Made by a program: the position numbers and the translations under genes. Positions 19,069-26,283 of a stretch of 64,000 nucleotides of DNA are shown one piece after another. Numbering within the stretch: position 1 is the first letter of the stretch; each line of letters begins with the position of its first letter. The notes below the pieces were generated by a model. The model made no database searches, had not been told where the DNA came from, and saw only the letters and a program-made list of their open reading frames with translations. This stretch comes from JALONH01 sp046329235 (GTDB taxonomy: Bacteria; Bacteroidota; Bacteroidia; Cytophagales; Cytophagaceae): the NCBI GenBank assembly GCA_046329235.1, contig JAXLVA010000001.1:248001-312000 (forward strand). The letters run 5' to 3'.

Positions 19069-20322
19069 TTAAAAATTTTCTTGTAGTTGTTTTATTACTT
19101 TACTAGTAGCTCCTGAGCCCACCACTATGGCATTTTCTAAGCGACTTTTAATCGATGTTCTTTGTTCCGGATGCTGAATCAAATTGGAGACAATGGATTC
19201 CCATTGATTTTCATTCTCTATGATAAAACCGCAACCTAGTGAAGTCATCCATGTAGCTTCTTGGAATTTCTCAATATGTGGTCCGAATAATACCGGTACT
19301 CCAAATACGGCCGGCTCTAATATATTATGTAATCCTTTTCCGTAGGCACCACCTATATGTACAATGGTAGCGTATTGATAGATGGATGATAATAGCCCAA
19401 TGTTATCAATAATTAAAATAGAAGAAGAATTATCTTGAGCGGAAGGATTGGTAAGTAATTCGGAGTATGTCATCGCTTTTAGAGGATATAACATACGTTT
19501 TACCTTTAATATACTCCCTTCGCTAATGTCATGTGGTGCTATAATGAATTTTTGAGTAGAATCAGATTTTTTTATGTAAGGTGCTATGATACTAATATCT
19601 TCCGGCCAACTGCTACCAATAACAAAAACGTTGGATGCTTTTTGGATAAAAGATTCAATAACGGGTAACGACTGAATGTTCGCTTTCGTTTGTAATACTC
19701 TATCAAATCGAGTGTCACCACTGACAGTGTAATTATTGAATCCTAATTGCTTCAATAGTTCAGAGGAACGATAATCTTGTAAGAAAAAATAATTGAACGC
19801 ACCTAAAACATTTTTAAAATAAGAACCATACCACTTGAAGAAAATTTGGTCTTTACGAAAGACACCTGAAAGTAAGTATAAAGGAATTTTATTCTTTTGA
19901 AGATAGGTTAGGTAATTAGGCCAAAATTCATACTTAACAAAAAAGGCCATATCGGGCTCTAGTGCATCTATGAATTGTTTTACTTTGGATGGGATGTCGG
20001 CGGGTAAATAGAAGATGTAATTTGCTTCAGCGTAATTTTTTTTGATTTCATAGCCACTCGGAGAATAGAAAGTGACGATGATTTCGATATTGGAGTATGA
20101 CTTTTTAAGAGATTCGATTACCGGGCGTGCTTGTTCAAATTCACCTAATGATGCACAGTGAAACCAAACTCTTTTAGCTGATTTTTTAGGTAGCGTAGAA
20201 AGACGAATCAAGGATTCTTTTCTACCTGAAATCATTAAGCTGGCTTTAGAATGTCCCAAGAGAGCTGCTATTTTAAAAAGAACTTCTAAAATATAAATCG
20301 CCAACTGATACAAATACTTCAT
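19069..20322 (-). CDS. waaA: 3-deoxy-D-manno-octulosonic acid (Kdo) transferase
   Basis: WaaA (KdtA) transfers Kdo from CMP-Kdo to lipid A precursors at the inner leaflet of the inner membrane. A hydrophobic N-terminal anchor of about 20 residues precedes a GT-B fold. Typical segments are VWFHCASLGEFEQARPVIESL and VVHIGGAYGKGLHNILEPAVFGVPVLFGP, the latter with the donor-binding Glu. The length of 417 residues is usual. It implies a Kdo-containing lipid A and is the first gene of the operon with rsgA. Confidence 0.95.
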   Translation of the reverse strand: MKYLYQLAIYILEVLFKIAALLGHSKASLMISGRKESLIRLSTLPKKSAKRVWFHCASLGEFEQARPVIESLKKSYSNIEIIVTFYSPSGYEIKKNYAEANYIFYLPADIPSKVKQFIDALEPDMAFFVKYEFWPNYLTYLQKNKIPLYLLSGVFRKDQIFFKWYGSYFKNVLGAFNYFFLQDYRSSELLKQLGFNNYTVSGDTRFDRVLQTKANIQSLPVIESFIQKASNVFVIGSSWPEDISIIAPYIKKSDSTQKFIIAPHDISEGSILKVKRMLYPLKAMTYSELLTNPSAQDNSSSILIIDNIGLLSSIYQYATIVHIGGAYGKGLHNILEPAVFGVPVLFGPHIEKFQEATWMTSLGCGFIIENENQWESIVSNLIQHPEQRTSIKSRLENAIVVGSGATSKVIKQLQENF

Positions 20323-20350
20323 ACGTGCAATTTACAAAGAAATTACCGGT

Positions 20351-20380
20351 TTGATAAAGAAATATATTATACTAATTTAG
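20351..20380 (+). promoter_or_regulatory. Bacteroidota-type promoter of the MFS gene
   Basis: TTG at 20351-20353 is followed after exactly 19 bases by TAATTTAG (20373-20380), a one-mismatch copy of the -7 box TAnnTTTG. The spacing fits the -33/-7 promoter of this phylum. Start codon 20400. Confidence 0.65.
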
Positions 20381-20399
20381 ACAGTTAAATACCAATAAA

Positions 20400-21656
20400 A
20401 TGAGTGAGTTAAACACCTCTTCGCGTAATGTTTTTAATGCTACCGTGTTAGTAGCAGCCTTAGGTTATTTTGTAGATGTATATGATTTAGTGTTGTTCAT
20501 GATCATCGGAGAAAAAAGTCTTCACAGCATAGGTTTTGAACCTGGGATGGCAAAGCAAACTTTTTATAGTTTGTTAGATATACAGATGTTAGGGATGTTA
20601 TTAGGTGGTATTTTCTGGGGTGTGTTGGGAGATAAAAAAGGAAGACTAAGTGTTCTATTTGGATCTATTATTATGTACTCATTGGCGAATATCGCTAATG
20701 GATTCGTTGATGTATTTCATTCAGGTGCTAATGATACTACATTAACATGGTATTATATATTGAGGTTTATTGCCGGATTTGGTTTAGCCGGTGAATTGGG
20801 GGCCGGTATTACTTTAGTGAGTGAAATTATGAAAAAAGAAGATCGTGGTATTGGTACCATGATAGTAGCTTCAGTGGGTGTTACCGGTGCTATTACTGCC
20901 GGTATCATTGGTAAATATATGGGTTGGCAATTAGCCTATTTTATTGGTGGTGGATTAGGTTTATCATTGTTAATGTTACGCATTGGAGTGTTTGAATCCG
21001 GCATGTTTGAAAAAAGTAAAACCAAAGAAATTGAACATGGAAACTTTTTTACCTTATTTAAGAATAAAGATATCGCTGTTCGATATTTCTATTGTATTGC
21101 TATAGGTCTACCGGTATGGTTTATCATCGGAATTTTAATCAACAAAGCTCCTGATTTTGCTAAAGCATTAGGCTCTTCTTTTACAATTGAAAGAGAGTTC
21201 AATATAGTATTCTGTTATGCCGGATTAGTCTTTGGAGATATATGCAGTGGTGCTTTGTCTCAAGTGTTGAAGAGTAGAAAAAAAGTGTTATACATATTTT
21301 ATACGTTAAGCGTTGTTCTTATCACATGTTATTTAACTATTAAAGGTGGGTCGGATATCTATTTTTATTCGATGATATTTGCGTTAGGTTTTTCAGTAGG
21401 ATTTTGGGCTATCTTCGTTACAGTTGCATCAGAGCAATTTGGTACGAACATTAGAGCTACTGCAGCGACTACGGTGCCTAATTTTGTAAGAGGTTCATTA
21501 GTGTTAATCGGCATTCTGTTTGCTTCAATGGTTGAAAAAACGGCATCTTTGCCACAGGCAGGTTTGTACGTGACAGTGATATTATTTGTAATAGCTTTTT
21601 GGGCAGCTATCAAAATGCCTGAAACTTTTGGAAAAGATTTAGACTATACAGAATAA
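20400..21656 (+). CDS. major facilitator superfamily transporter
   Basis: This inner-membrane transporter has 418 residues and twelve predicted helices. The MFS motif A is present as GVLGDKKGRLSV near residues 74-85, and the YFVDVYDLVLF start resembles metabolite:H+ symporters of the sugar/acid type. IRATAATTVPNFVRGS in the second half is typical of the same subgroup. The substrate cannot be assigned. It is a single-gene unit with its own promoter and terminator, divergent from waaA. Confidence 0.88.
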   Translation: MSELNTSSRNVFNATVLVAALGYFVDVYDLVLFMIIGEKSLHSIGFEPGMAKQTFYSLLDIQMLGMLLGGIFWGVLGDKKGRLSVLFGSIIMYSLANIANGFVDVFHSGANDTTLTWYYILRFIAGFGLAGELGAGITLVSEIMKKEDRGIGTMIVASVGVTGAITAGIIGKYMGWQLAYFIGGGLGLSLLMLRIGVFESGMFEKSKTKEIEHGNFFTLFKNKDIAVRYFYCIAIGLPVWFIIGILINKAPDFAKALGSSFTIEREFNIVFCYAGLVFGDICSGALSQVLKSRKKVLYIFYTLSVVLITCYLTIKGGSDIYFYSMIFALGFSVGFWAIFVTVASEQFGTNIRATAATTVPNFVRGSLVLIGILFASMVEKTASLPQAGLYVTVILFVIAFWAAIKMPETFGKDLDYTE

Positions 21657-21693
21657 AAAAAAACTCCTCTGAATTCTCAGAGGAGTTTTTTTT
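21654..21693. terminator. bidirectional terminator between MFS gene and peroxiredoxin gene
   Basis: The stem ACTCCTCTGA (21663-21672) / TCAGAGGAGT (21677-21686) has a 4-base loop, with an A run on the left and a T run on the right. It serves the two convergent genes. Confidence 0.93.
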
Positions 21694-21712
21694 ATTGATT
21701 TTGAAAAAGGTA

Positions 21713-22342
21713 TTAGTTAGAAGCTAAGTATTCAGAAACACCTTCAACTGTAGCTTTCATTGCTTTTTTACCTTCGCCCCAGTTAGCAGGACAAACTTCA
21801 CCGTGTTGTTCAACATGTTGTAAAGCTTCTACCATACGTAGTGTTTCATCAATGTTTCTTCCTAATGGGAAGTCATTGATTGTTTCATGACGAACGATAC
21901 CTTGTTTGTCAATTAAGAATGTACCTCTATAAGCAATAGGAGCGCCTGAAAATGCAGCATTCCCTTCTTCGTCATAATCATAATAACCCGCTAAAACACC
22001 GTAATTTTGAGCAATCGTTTTAGCCGTATCAGCTACAAGAGGGTAAGTAACACCTTCGATACCTCCTTTATTTTTTGGTAAAGATAACCATGCAAAGTGA
22101 GAGTTTTCAGTGTCAGTAGAGCAACCTACTACAACAGTATCTTTAGCTTCAAACGCTTTTAATTTTTCTTGAAAAGCTAAAATTTCAGTAGGACATACGA
22201 ACGTGAAATCTTTTGGGTAGAAGTAAAACACCACATACTTTTTGCCTAGGTACTGTGACAATGAAAAATCTTCTACAATTTGATTCCCTTTTATAACGGC
22301 TGGTGCTATAAAATTGGGAGCTTTTTTTCCAACTAATGACAT
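21713..22342 (-). CDS. typical 2-Cys peroxiredoxin (AhpC/TSA family)
   Basis: This cytosolic peroxidase reduces H2O2 and organic peroxides. The peroxidatic Cys50 lies in FYPKDFTFVCPTEILAFQ, and the resolving Cys184 in HGEVCPANWGEGKKAM, which marks it as a typical 2-Cys enzyme of the Prx1/AhpC group. The length of 209 residues is standard. No AhpF flavoprotein gene is adjacent, so the reductant is probably thioredoxin or a distant partner. It is monocistronic. Confidence 0.95.
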   Translation of the reverse strand: MSLVGKKAPNFIAPAVIKGNQIVEDFSLSQYLGKKYVVFYFYPKDFTFVCPTEILAFQEKLKAFEAKDTVVVGCSTDTENSHFAWLSLPKNKGGIEGVTYPLVADTAKTIAQNYGVLAGYYDYDEEGNAAFSGAPIAYRGTFLIDKQGIVRHETINDFPLGRNIDETLRMVEALQHVEQHGEVCPANWGEGKKAMKATVEGVSEYLASN

Positions 22343-22414
22343 ACTCTTAATTTTGTTTTGAATTGATAATACAATGGGTATTGTACCGGATTTGTTTATT
22401 TATGCAAAATAAGA

Positions 22415-22449
22415 CAAAAAAAGCCACATATTTTTAATATGTGGCTTTT
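22415..22449 (-). terminator. terminator of the 69-residue membrane protein gene
   Basis: AAAAGCCACATATT (22419-22432) pairs with AATATGTGGCTTTT (22436-22449) around a 3-base loop. On the minus strand the stem is followed by a T run, placing it just downstream of the gene ending at 22472. Confidence 0.88.
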
Positions 22450-22471
22450 CATTATATTCGGCGGAAAGATA

Positions 22472-22681
22472 TTAACGTGCTTCTTGGCTAAACCAATTTT
22501 GATTAAATACTTTTGAGACATTCGGACGTTTACTTGCCGAATTGTTGCTATTTGAATTGGAAAGCGAACTATTAGTAACTCCTTTCTGAGTTATTAATAG
22601 TGTTCCAAAGGCTAAAATAAGTAGCATAACCACTATTTTGGCTAAAAAGGGTAGGTGTTGTTGAGCAGAACGTAAAAACAT
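22472..22681 (-). CDS. small single-span membrane protein, unknown function
   Basis: This 69-residue product has a short basic start, one membrane helix (about residues 12-31, FLAKIVVMLLILAFGTLLIT) and a Ser/Asn-rich tail with SLSNSNSNNSASKR. It ends in KVFNQNWFSQEAR. No family is recognised. Support for a real gene comes from its own perfect terminator 23 bp downstream, the sensible topology and the lack of any competing frame. Convergent or overlapping neighbours are absent. Confidence 0.62.
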   Translation of the reverse strand: MFLRSAQQHLPFLAKIVVMLLILAFGTLLITQKGVTNSSLSNSNSNNSASKRPNVSKVFNQNWFSQEAR

Positions 22682-22832
22682 AATCGGTTATTTCATTGAT
22701 TACACCATTTTATACGGTTAAATTACAAAAAGGTAAACCAAATTATACAGAATAATTTTCCATATTTTGTACAATTAAATACGAAATTAGTAATAAAAAA
22801 TTCACTATTTTATATAAAAAGATAATTTTTAA

Positions 22833-23312
22833 ATGAGTAAAGTACTATTTGTGTGCCTAGGAAATATTTGTAGATCACCCATGGCTGAAGCTATTTTTTC
22901 AAAAATCGTTGAAAATGAAGGTTTTGAAGGTAAAATAGAGGTGGATTCCGCAGGTACCGCAAATTATCATGTTGGAGATGAACCGGACAGAAGAACGATT
23001 AAAACATGTACCGATAATGGAATAAAAATAGATCATTTAGGCCGACAATTATTACATGATGATTTTTTAAAATTTGATTTTATAGTGGCTATGGATGAAA
23101 ATAACCTTCATCATATTCAAAAAATGGCACAGAAGGTTGCCAATCCCAAGGCTCAGGTGTTAAAAATGCGAACCTTTGACCCCTTAGTTCCGGGAGCAGA
23201 TGTTCCGGATCCTTATTTTGGGAGTATGAGTGATTTTCATGAAGTATATACGATGTTAGTTCGTAGTAGTAAATCGCTGTTAGAATATATATTAAAGGAA
23301 AAGGGTGTATAA
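22833..23312 (+). CDS. low-molecular-weight protein tyrosine phosphatase
   Basis: This is a cytosolic phosphatase of the arsenate-reductase-like fold. The P-loop CLGNICRS starts at nucleophile Cys8 and holds Arg14, and the general acid Asp sits in VPDPYFGSMSDF. The length of 159 residues is usual. In other Bacteroidota such enzymes act on tyrosine kinases of capsule export, but no such kinase is nearby and the target is open. The following kinase-like gene starts 50 bp later from its own promoter. Confidence 0.93.
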   Translation: MSKVLFVCLGNICRSPMAEAIFSKIVENEGFEGKIEVDSAGTANYHVGDEPDRRTIKTCTDNGIKIDHLGRQLLHDDFLKFDFIVAMDENNLHHIQKMAQKVANPKAQVLKMRTFDPLVPGADVPDPYFGSMSDFHEVYTMLVRSSKSLLEYILKEKGV

Positions 23313-23350
23313 GTAGTAAATACTTTAGTATATAAAATCACAATAAGTAC

Positions 23351-23358
23351 TAAATTTG
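23351..23358 (+). promoter_or_regulatory. -7 promoter box touching the start codon of the fructosamine-kinase-like gene
   Basis: TAAATTTG matches TAnnTTTG exactly and ends 4 bases before the ATG at 23363. If transcription starts a few bases after the box, as is usual in this phylum, the mRNA would be leaderless or nearly so. No clear -33 TTG is present at 19 bases. Confidence 0.5.
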
Positions 23359-23362
23359 AACT

Positions 23363-24226
23363 ATGAATAAAGAAGTGCTGATATCCATACTGTGGCAAGT
23401 AACACAAAAGGAACTTGAAATCATTGAATTTCGTCCCTTAGGTGGTGGTAATATTAGCCGAGCTTTTTCAGCGAAGACCAACTTGGGTAACTTTTTTGTC
23501 AAAACCAATCGCATTAGTTTGTTGGATATGTTTGATAAAGAAGTGAAAAATTTAGAATTGCTGAAAACACATATTCCAGAAAATATACCGGAAATACTAG
23601 GTTTTGGAACCATAGAGCAAATGAGCTTTTTAGTTTTAAAATTAGTGGAAGCCGGAAAAAGAAGAGCTGATTTTTGGGAAGACTTTGGTCGTACAATGGC
23701 CAATTTACATCAAAACCAAGCTTCTAGTTTTGGTTTAAGTTATGATAATTACATAGGCTCTTTACCACAATCTAACAAGATGCATTCGGATTGGGTAACA
23801 TTTTTTATAGAGGAAAGGATTTGGCCCCAAGCTAAAAGAGCGGAATCGATATTAGGTAAAGAGTTGATTTCTCAAATGGAGAAGTTATGTACTCGTTTAC
23901 CTGAAATGTTGACCAATGGTAAACCTTCGTTGTTACATGGAGATTTATGGAGTGGTAATTTCACCATGAATCAACATGGTAGCGTTTGTTTGGTAGATCC
24001 TGCATCTTATTACGGCAATCGCGAAATTGAAATAGCCTTTACTAAATTGTTTGGAGGGATTGAAGATGAATTTTATTCCGCTTACCAAGAAGTATTGCCT
24101 TTAGATAAAGGATTTTTTGATTCTCGAATTGATTTATATAATCTCTATCCTTTATTAGTACACGCAAACCTTTTTGGAGGTTGGTATGTGGCTTCTGTAA
24201 GAGAAACGTTAAAACGATTCGTCTAA
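23363..24226 (+). CDS. fructosamine kinase family protein (aminoglycoside-phosphotransferase fold)
   Basis: This soluble kinase-like protein has 287 residues. The N-terminal FRPLGGGNISRAF is the ATP-binding loop. LLHGDLWSGNF contains the catalytic Asp of the HGD motif, and LVDPASYYGNREIEIAF holds the metal-binding Asp. These motifs place it in the fructosamine-3-kinase/ketosamine kinase family, which repairs glycated proteins or small molecules; the actual substrate is unknown. Its tail overlaps the convergent minus-strand gene by 18 bp. Confidence 0.9.
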   Translation: MNKEVLISILWQVTQKELEIIEFRPLGGGNISRAFSAKTNLGNFFVKTNRISLLDMFDKEVKNLELLKTHIPENIPEILGFGTIEQMSFLVLKLVEAGKRRADFWEDFGRTMANLHQNQASSFGLSYDNYIGSLPQSNKMHSDWVTFFIEERIWPQAKRAESILGKELISQMEKLCTRLPEMLTNGKPSLLHGDLWSGNFTMNQHGSVCLVDPASYYGNREIEIAFTKLFGGIEDEFYSAYQEVLPLDKGFFDSRIDLYNLYPLLVHANLFGGWYVASVRETLKRFV

Positions 24227-24535
24227 TAGACCTGAATTTGGATTAGAGTATTTTTGACGGTACTCAATGATTTTTTTGATACGCTCAATTACAAGATTGG
24301 TGAGCAATTCGGCTAATTCCCCTGTGTTAGGGACCGGTTTAAAAAGTTGTTTGACTTTTGATTCTGAAACATCCAATTGATATAACATTTGCACTACATC
24401 TTCAAATTTCGATTCTAGTCGATTTTGAATTTCTTGTTTCAATTGATTCTCTAAAAATGAAACATCCCGAGAGAATGTCTCGGGATGTAGTGGAATATCT
24501 ATTCCAAGTATGTTGATCGTTTGCTTATTCAGCAC
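24209..24535 (-). CDS. hypothetical protein coupled to the DUF5606 gene
   Basis: This is a 108-residue helical protein without signal or membrane segments, rich in Leu, Glu and Lys (VSFLENQLKQEIQNRLESKF). No family is recognised. A GTG at 24535 is preferred as start: it overlaps the last codons of the DUF5606 gene (GTGCTGAATAA). The more distant ATG at 24592 would only add residues read from the out-of-frame Lys/Ala tail of that gene. It is the last gene of the engB operon. Confidence 0.62.
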   Translation of the reverse strand: MLNKQTINILGIDIPLHPETFSRDVSFLENQLKQEIQNRLESKFEDVVQMLYQLDVSESKVKQLFKPVPNTGELAELLTNLVIERIKKIIEYRQKYSNPNSGLLDESF

Positions 24536-25088
24536 TTTTCTTAGCTGCTTTTTTAGCGGCAGGCTTTTTAGCTGCTTTCGGTTTTTCTTCACCTGATTCA
24601 GCGGATGCTTCTGCAGCTTTGGTTGCTTTCTTTTTAGCAGGTTCTTTTGCCGGAGCTTCTTCTGCTACTTCTTTTTTAGCCTCTTCAGATTTAGCTTCAA
24701 ACACTTCCGGATGGAACTGATTTAATAAAGTATACCAAGTAGCTAATTTTTTAATATCTGAAGCATATACTCTTTCTTGATCGAAGTTAGGTAATACTTT
24801 TAATAAGAAAGCTCTTAATTCTTCCGGACTAGATTTACCGGTTACAGATATTGCACCTGGGAAGTTTTTCTTTATTTCTTGAAACACTTTCTCTAAAGCT
24901 AATGAGCCTTCGCTATCAGTAGTATAGATAGAAATCTCATTTAGAATAGACACTTTTTCGCTTGCGCCCGCTACTATTCGTTTAGGTGAGGCTTCAATTG
25001 TTTCAAGGATAACTCCGGTTTTAGTTGGTTTAACAATTTTAAATAAACCACTTCTTCCGGAAACTGCCGCAACTTCTCTTAATTCCAT
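24525..25088 (-). CDS. DUF5606 family protein with Lys/Ala-rich tail
   Basis: The N-terminal ~65 residues (MELREVAAVSGRSGLFKIV, then ILETIEASPKRIVA) match the DUF5606 family known mainly from Bacteroidota; function unknown. A second small helical domain around residues 75-135 follows (LEKVFQEIKKNFPG...LKKLATWYTLLNQFHPEVF). The last ~50 residues are a low-complexity run of Ala, Lys, Glu and Pro, basic at the very end (KKPAAKKAAKKSAE), similar in composition to histone H1-like or DNA-binding tails. It lies between the TonB-like gene (18 bp) and the 108-residue gene. Confidence 0.82.
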   Translation of the reverse strand: MELREVAAVSGRSGLFKIVKPTKTGVILETIEASPKRIVAGASEKVSILNEISIYTTDSEGSLALEKVFQEIKKNFPGAISVTGKSSPEELRAFLLKVLPNFDQERVYASDIKKLATWYTLLNQFHPEVFEAKSEEAKKEVAEEAPAKEPAKKKATKAAEASAESGEEKPKAAKKPAAKKAAKKSAE

Positions 25089-25106
25089 TTTTATTTGTTT
25101 GAACTA

Positions 25107-25466
25107 TTATAATTTAAAGATAACTGGTACTGTATTTTGTGATTTGAATCCCGGCGCTTTGAACTTTAAAAGTTTAACAACTCTCATAGCTTCTTCACCG
25201 CAACCACCGCCAATGTTTTTTACTACTGTGTGATTCGTTGTAGTTCCATCATCATTCAATGTAAATGAAATGATACATTCCCCTTGTAATCGATTACGTT
25301 TTGCCATTAGAGGATAAACCACTTGACCATTGATATAAGTATACATGGCCGATTGTCCACCTTCATAATATTGACAAACAGGTACAGTTTTACTAGGAGG
25401 AGTAGTTTGTGAAGTTCCTACTAGGAATACTACGACTAGACTTACTAAAACAAGTAATTTTTTCAT
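25107..25466 (-). CDS. secreted TonB C-terminal-like domain protein
   Basis: The ATG at 25466 (MKKLLVLVSLVVVFLVGTSQ) is chosen because it begins a clean signal peptide; a start four codons upstream adds only MLTV. The mature part, about 100 residues, resembles the TonB C-terminal domain: YPLMAKRNRLQGECIISFTLNDDGT, then GCGEEAMRVVKLLKFKAPG. It lacks the membrane anchor plus proline linker of a true energy transducer, so it is probably a stand-alone periplasmic relative. Cys residues 36, 67 and 93 of the longer reading could form a disulfide. Confidence 0.78.
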   Translation of the reverse strand: MKKLLVLVSLVVVFLVGTSQTTPPSKTVPVCQYYEGGQSAMYTYINGQVVYPLMAKRNRLQGECIISFTLNDDGTTTNHTVVKNIGGGCGEEAMRVVKLLKFKAPGFKSQNTVPVIFKL

Positions 25467-25508
25467 AACGGTTAACATTTTGGGTTACAAGTATACTAAT
25501 ATTCCTCT

Positions 25509-26111
25509 TTATTTACCATTGGAAGAAAGATTTTGGTTAATCTCCTCTATATAAGCGAGTAACTGATTTCTTCCGGAGCCTTCTTCAGCTGAAGTAGCAA
25601 ATATCGGAGGCAGTTCATCCCAGGATTCTCCCAGTTTCTGCTTCCAAACTTCAAGTATCGTACCACTTTTAGTCTTGGGTAGCTTATCTACCTTAGTTAA
25701 TACGATAGAAAAGGGGATTCCGTTGGTTGCTAACCATTCTATTTCTTGTATGTCGTTCTTCAAGGGTTCATGTCGGCCGTCTACCAAAATAAAAACGTTA
25801 ATTAAGTTTTCTCGATAGAGCAAATAATCGTGAACCATATGAAACCATTTTTCACGTTCTACTTTACTGGTTTTGGCATATCCATAACCTGGTAAATCAG
25901 TTAAAATCCATCGATCATCAATATTGAATAAATTGATACTTTGGGTTTTTCCCGGTTTAGAAGAGGTGTGTGCTAAACCGTTGCGCTCCGTTAGCATGTT
26001 AATCAAGGAGGACTTTCCTACATTCGATCGACCTATAAATGCATATTCAGGTTTTTCTATAATAGGGCAGTCTTGATACTTGCTATAACTGTTTAAATAA
26101 GTTGCTTTCAT
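25509..26111 (-). CDS. engB: EngB/YihA ribosome-biogenesis GTPase
   Basis: This essential small GTPase is involved in 50S assembly. G1 is GRSNVGKSS at residues 27-35, G2 the KPGKTQSINLF loop, G3 DLPGYGYAK and G4 TKVD. The length of 200 residues is normal. It is the first gene of a minus-strand run (engB, TonB-like, DUF5606, hypothetical) with gaps of 30-45 bp or less, and diverges from the OmpA-domain gene at 26284 across 172 bp. Confidence 0.96.
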   Translation of the reverse strand: MKATYLNSYSKYQDCPIIEKPEYAFIGRSNVGKSSLINMLTERNGLAHTSSKPGKTQSINLFNIDDRWILTDLPGYGYAKTSKVEREKWFHMVHDYLLYRENLINVFILVDGRHEPLKNDIQEIEWLATNGIPFSIVLTKVDKLPKTKSGTILEVWKQKLGESWDELPPIFATSAEEGSGRNQLLAYIEEINQNLSSNGK

Positions 26112-26283
26112 AATTTTCTGTCCTACAAAGGTATTAATCTATGTCAGTATCTCGCTTCTAAACTTGAATATATTAGTATTTTTAGAACAAAAATTGTATT
26201 TTTCAAGTATAACTAATAGTTTTAGAAAAGCATGTAAAGGATTACATGTTACAATTTTAAGTTTATTTAATGGCGTGTATTTT

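Noticed and set aside
24536..24592. N-terminal extension of the 108-residue minus-strand protein
   Set aside because: The extra residues are the out-of-frame reading of the Lys/Ala repeat of the DUF5606 gene; a GTG at 24535 overlapping its stop is more natural.
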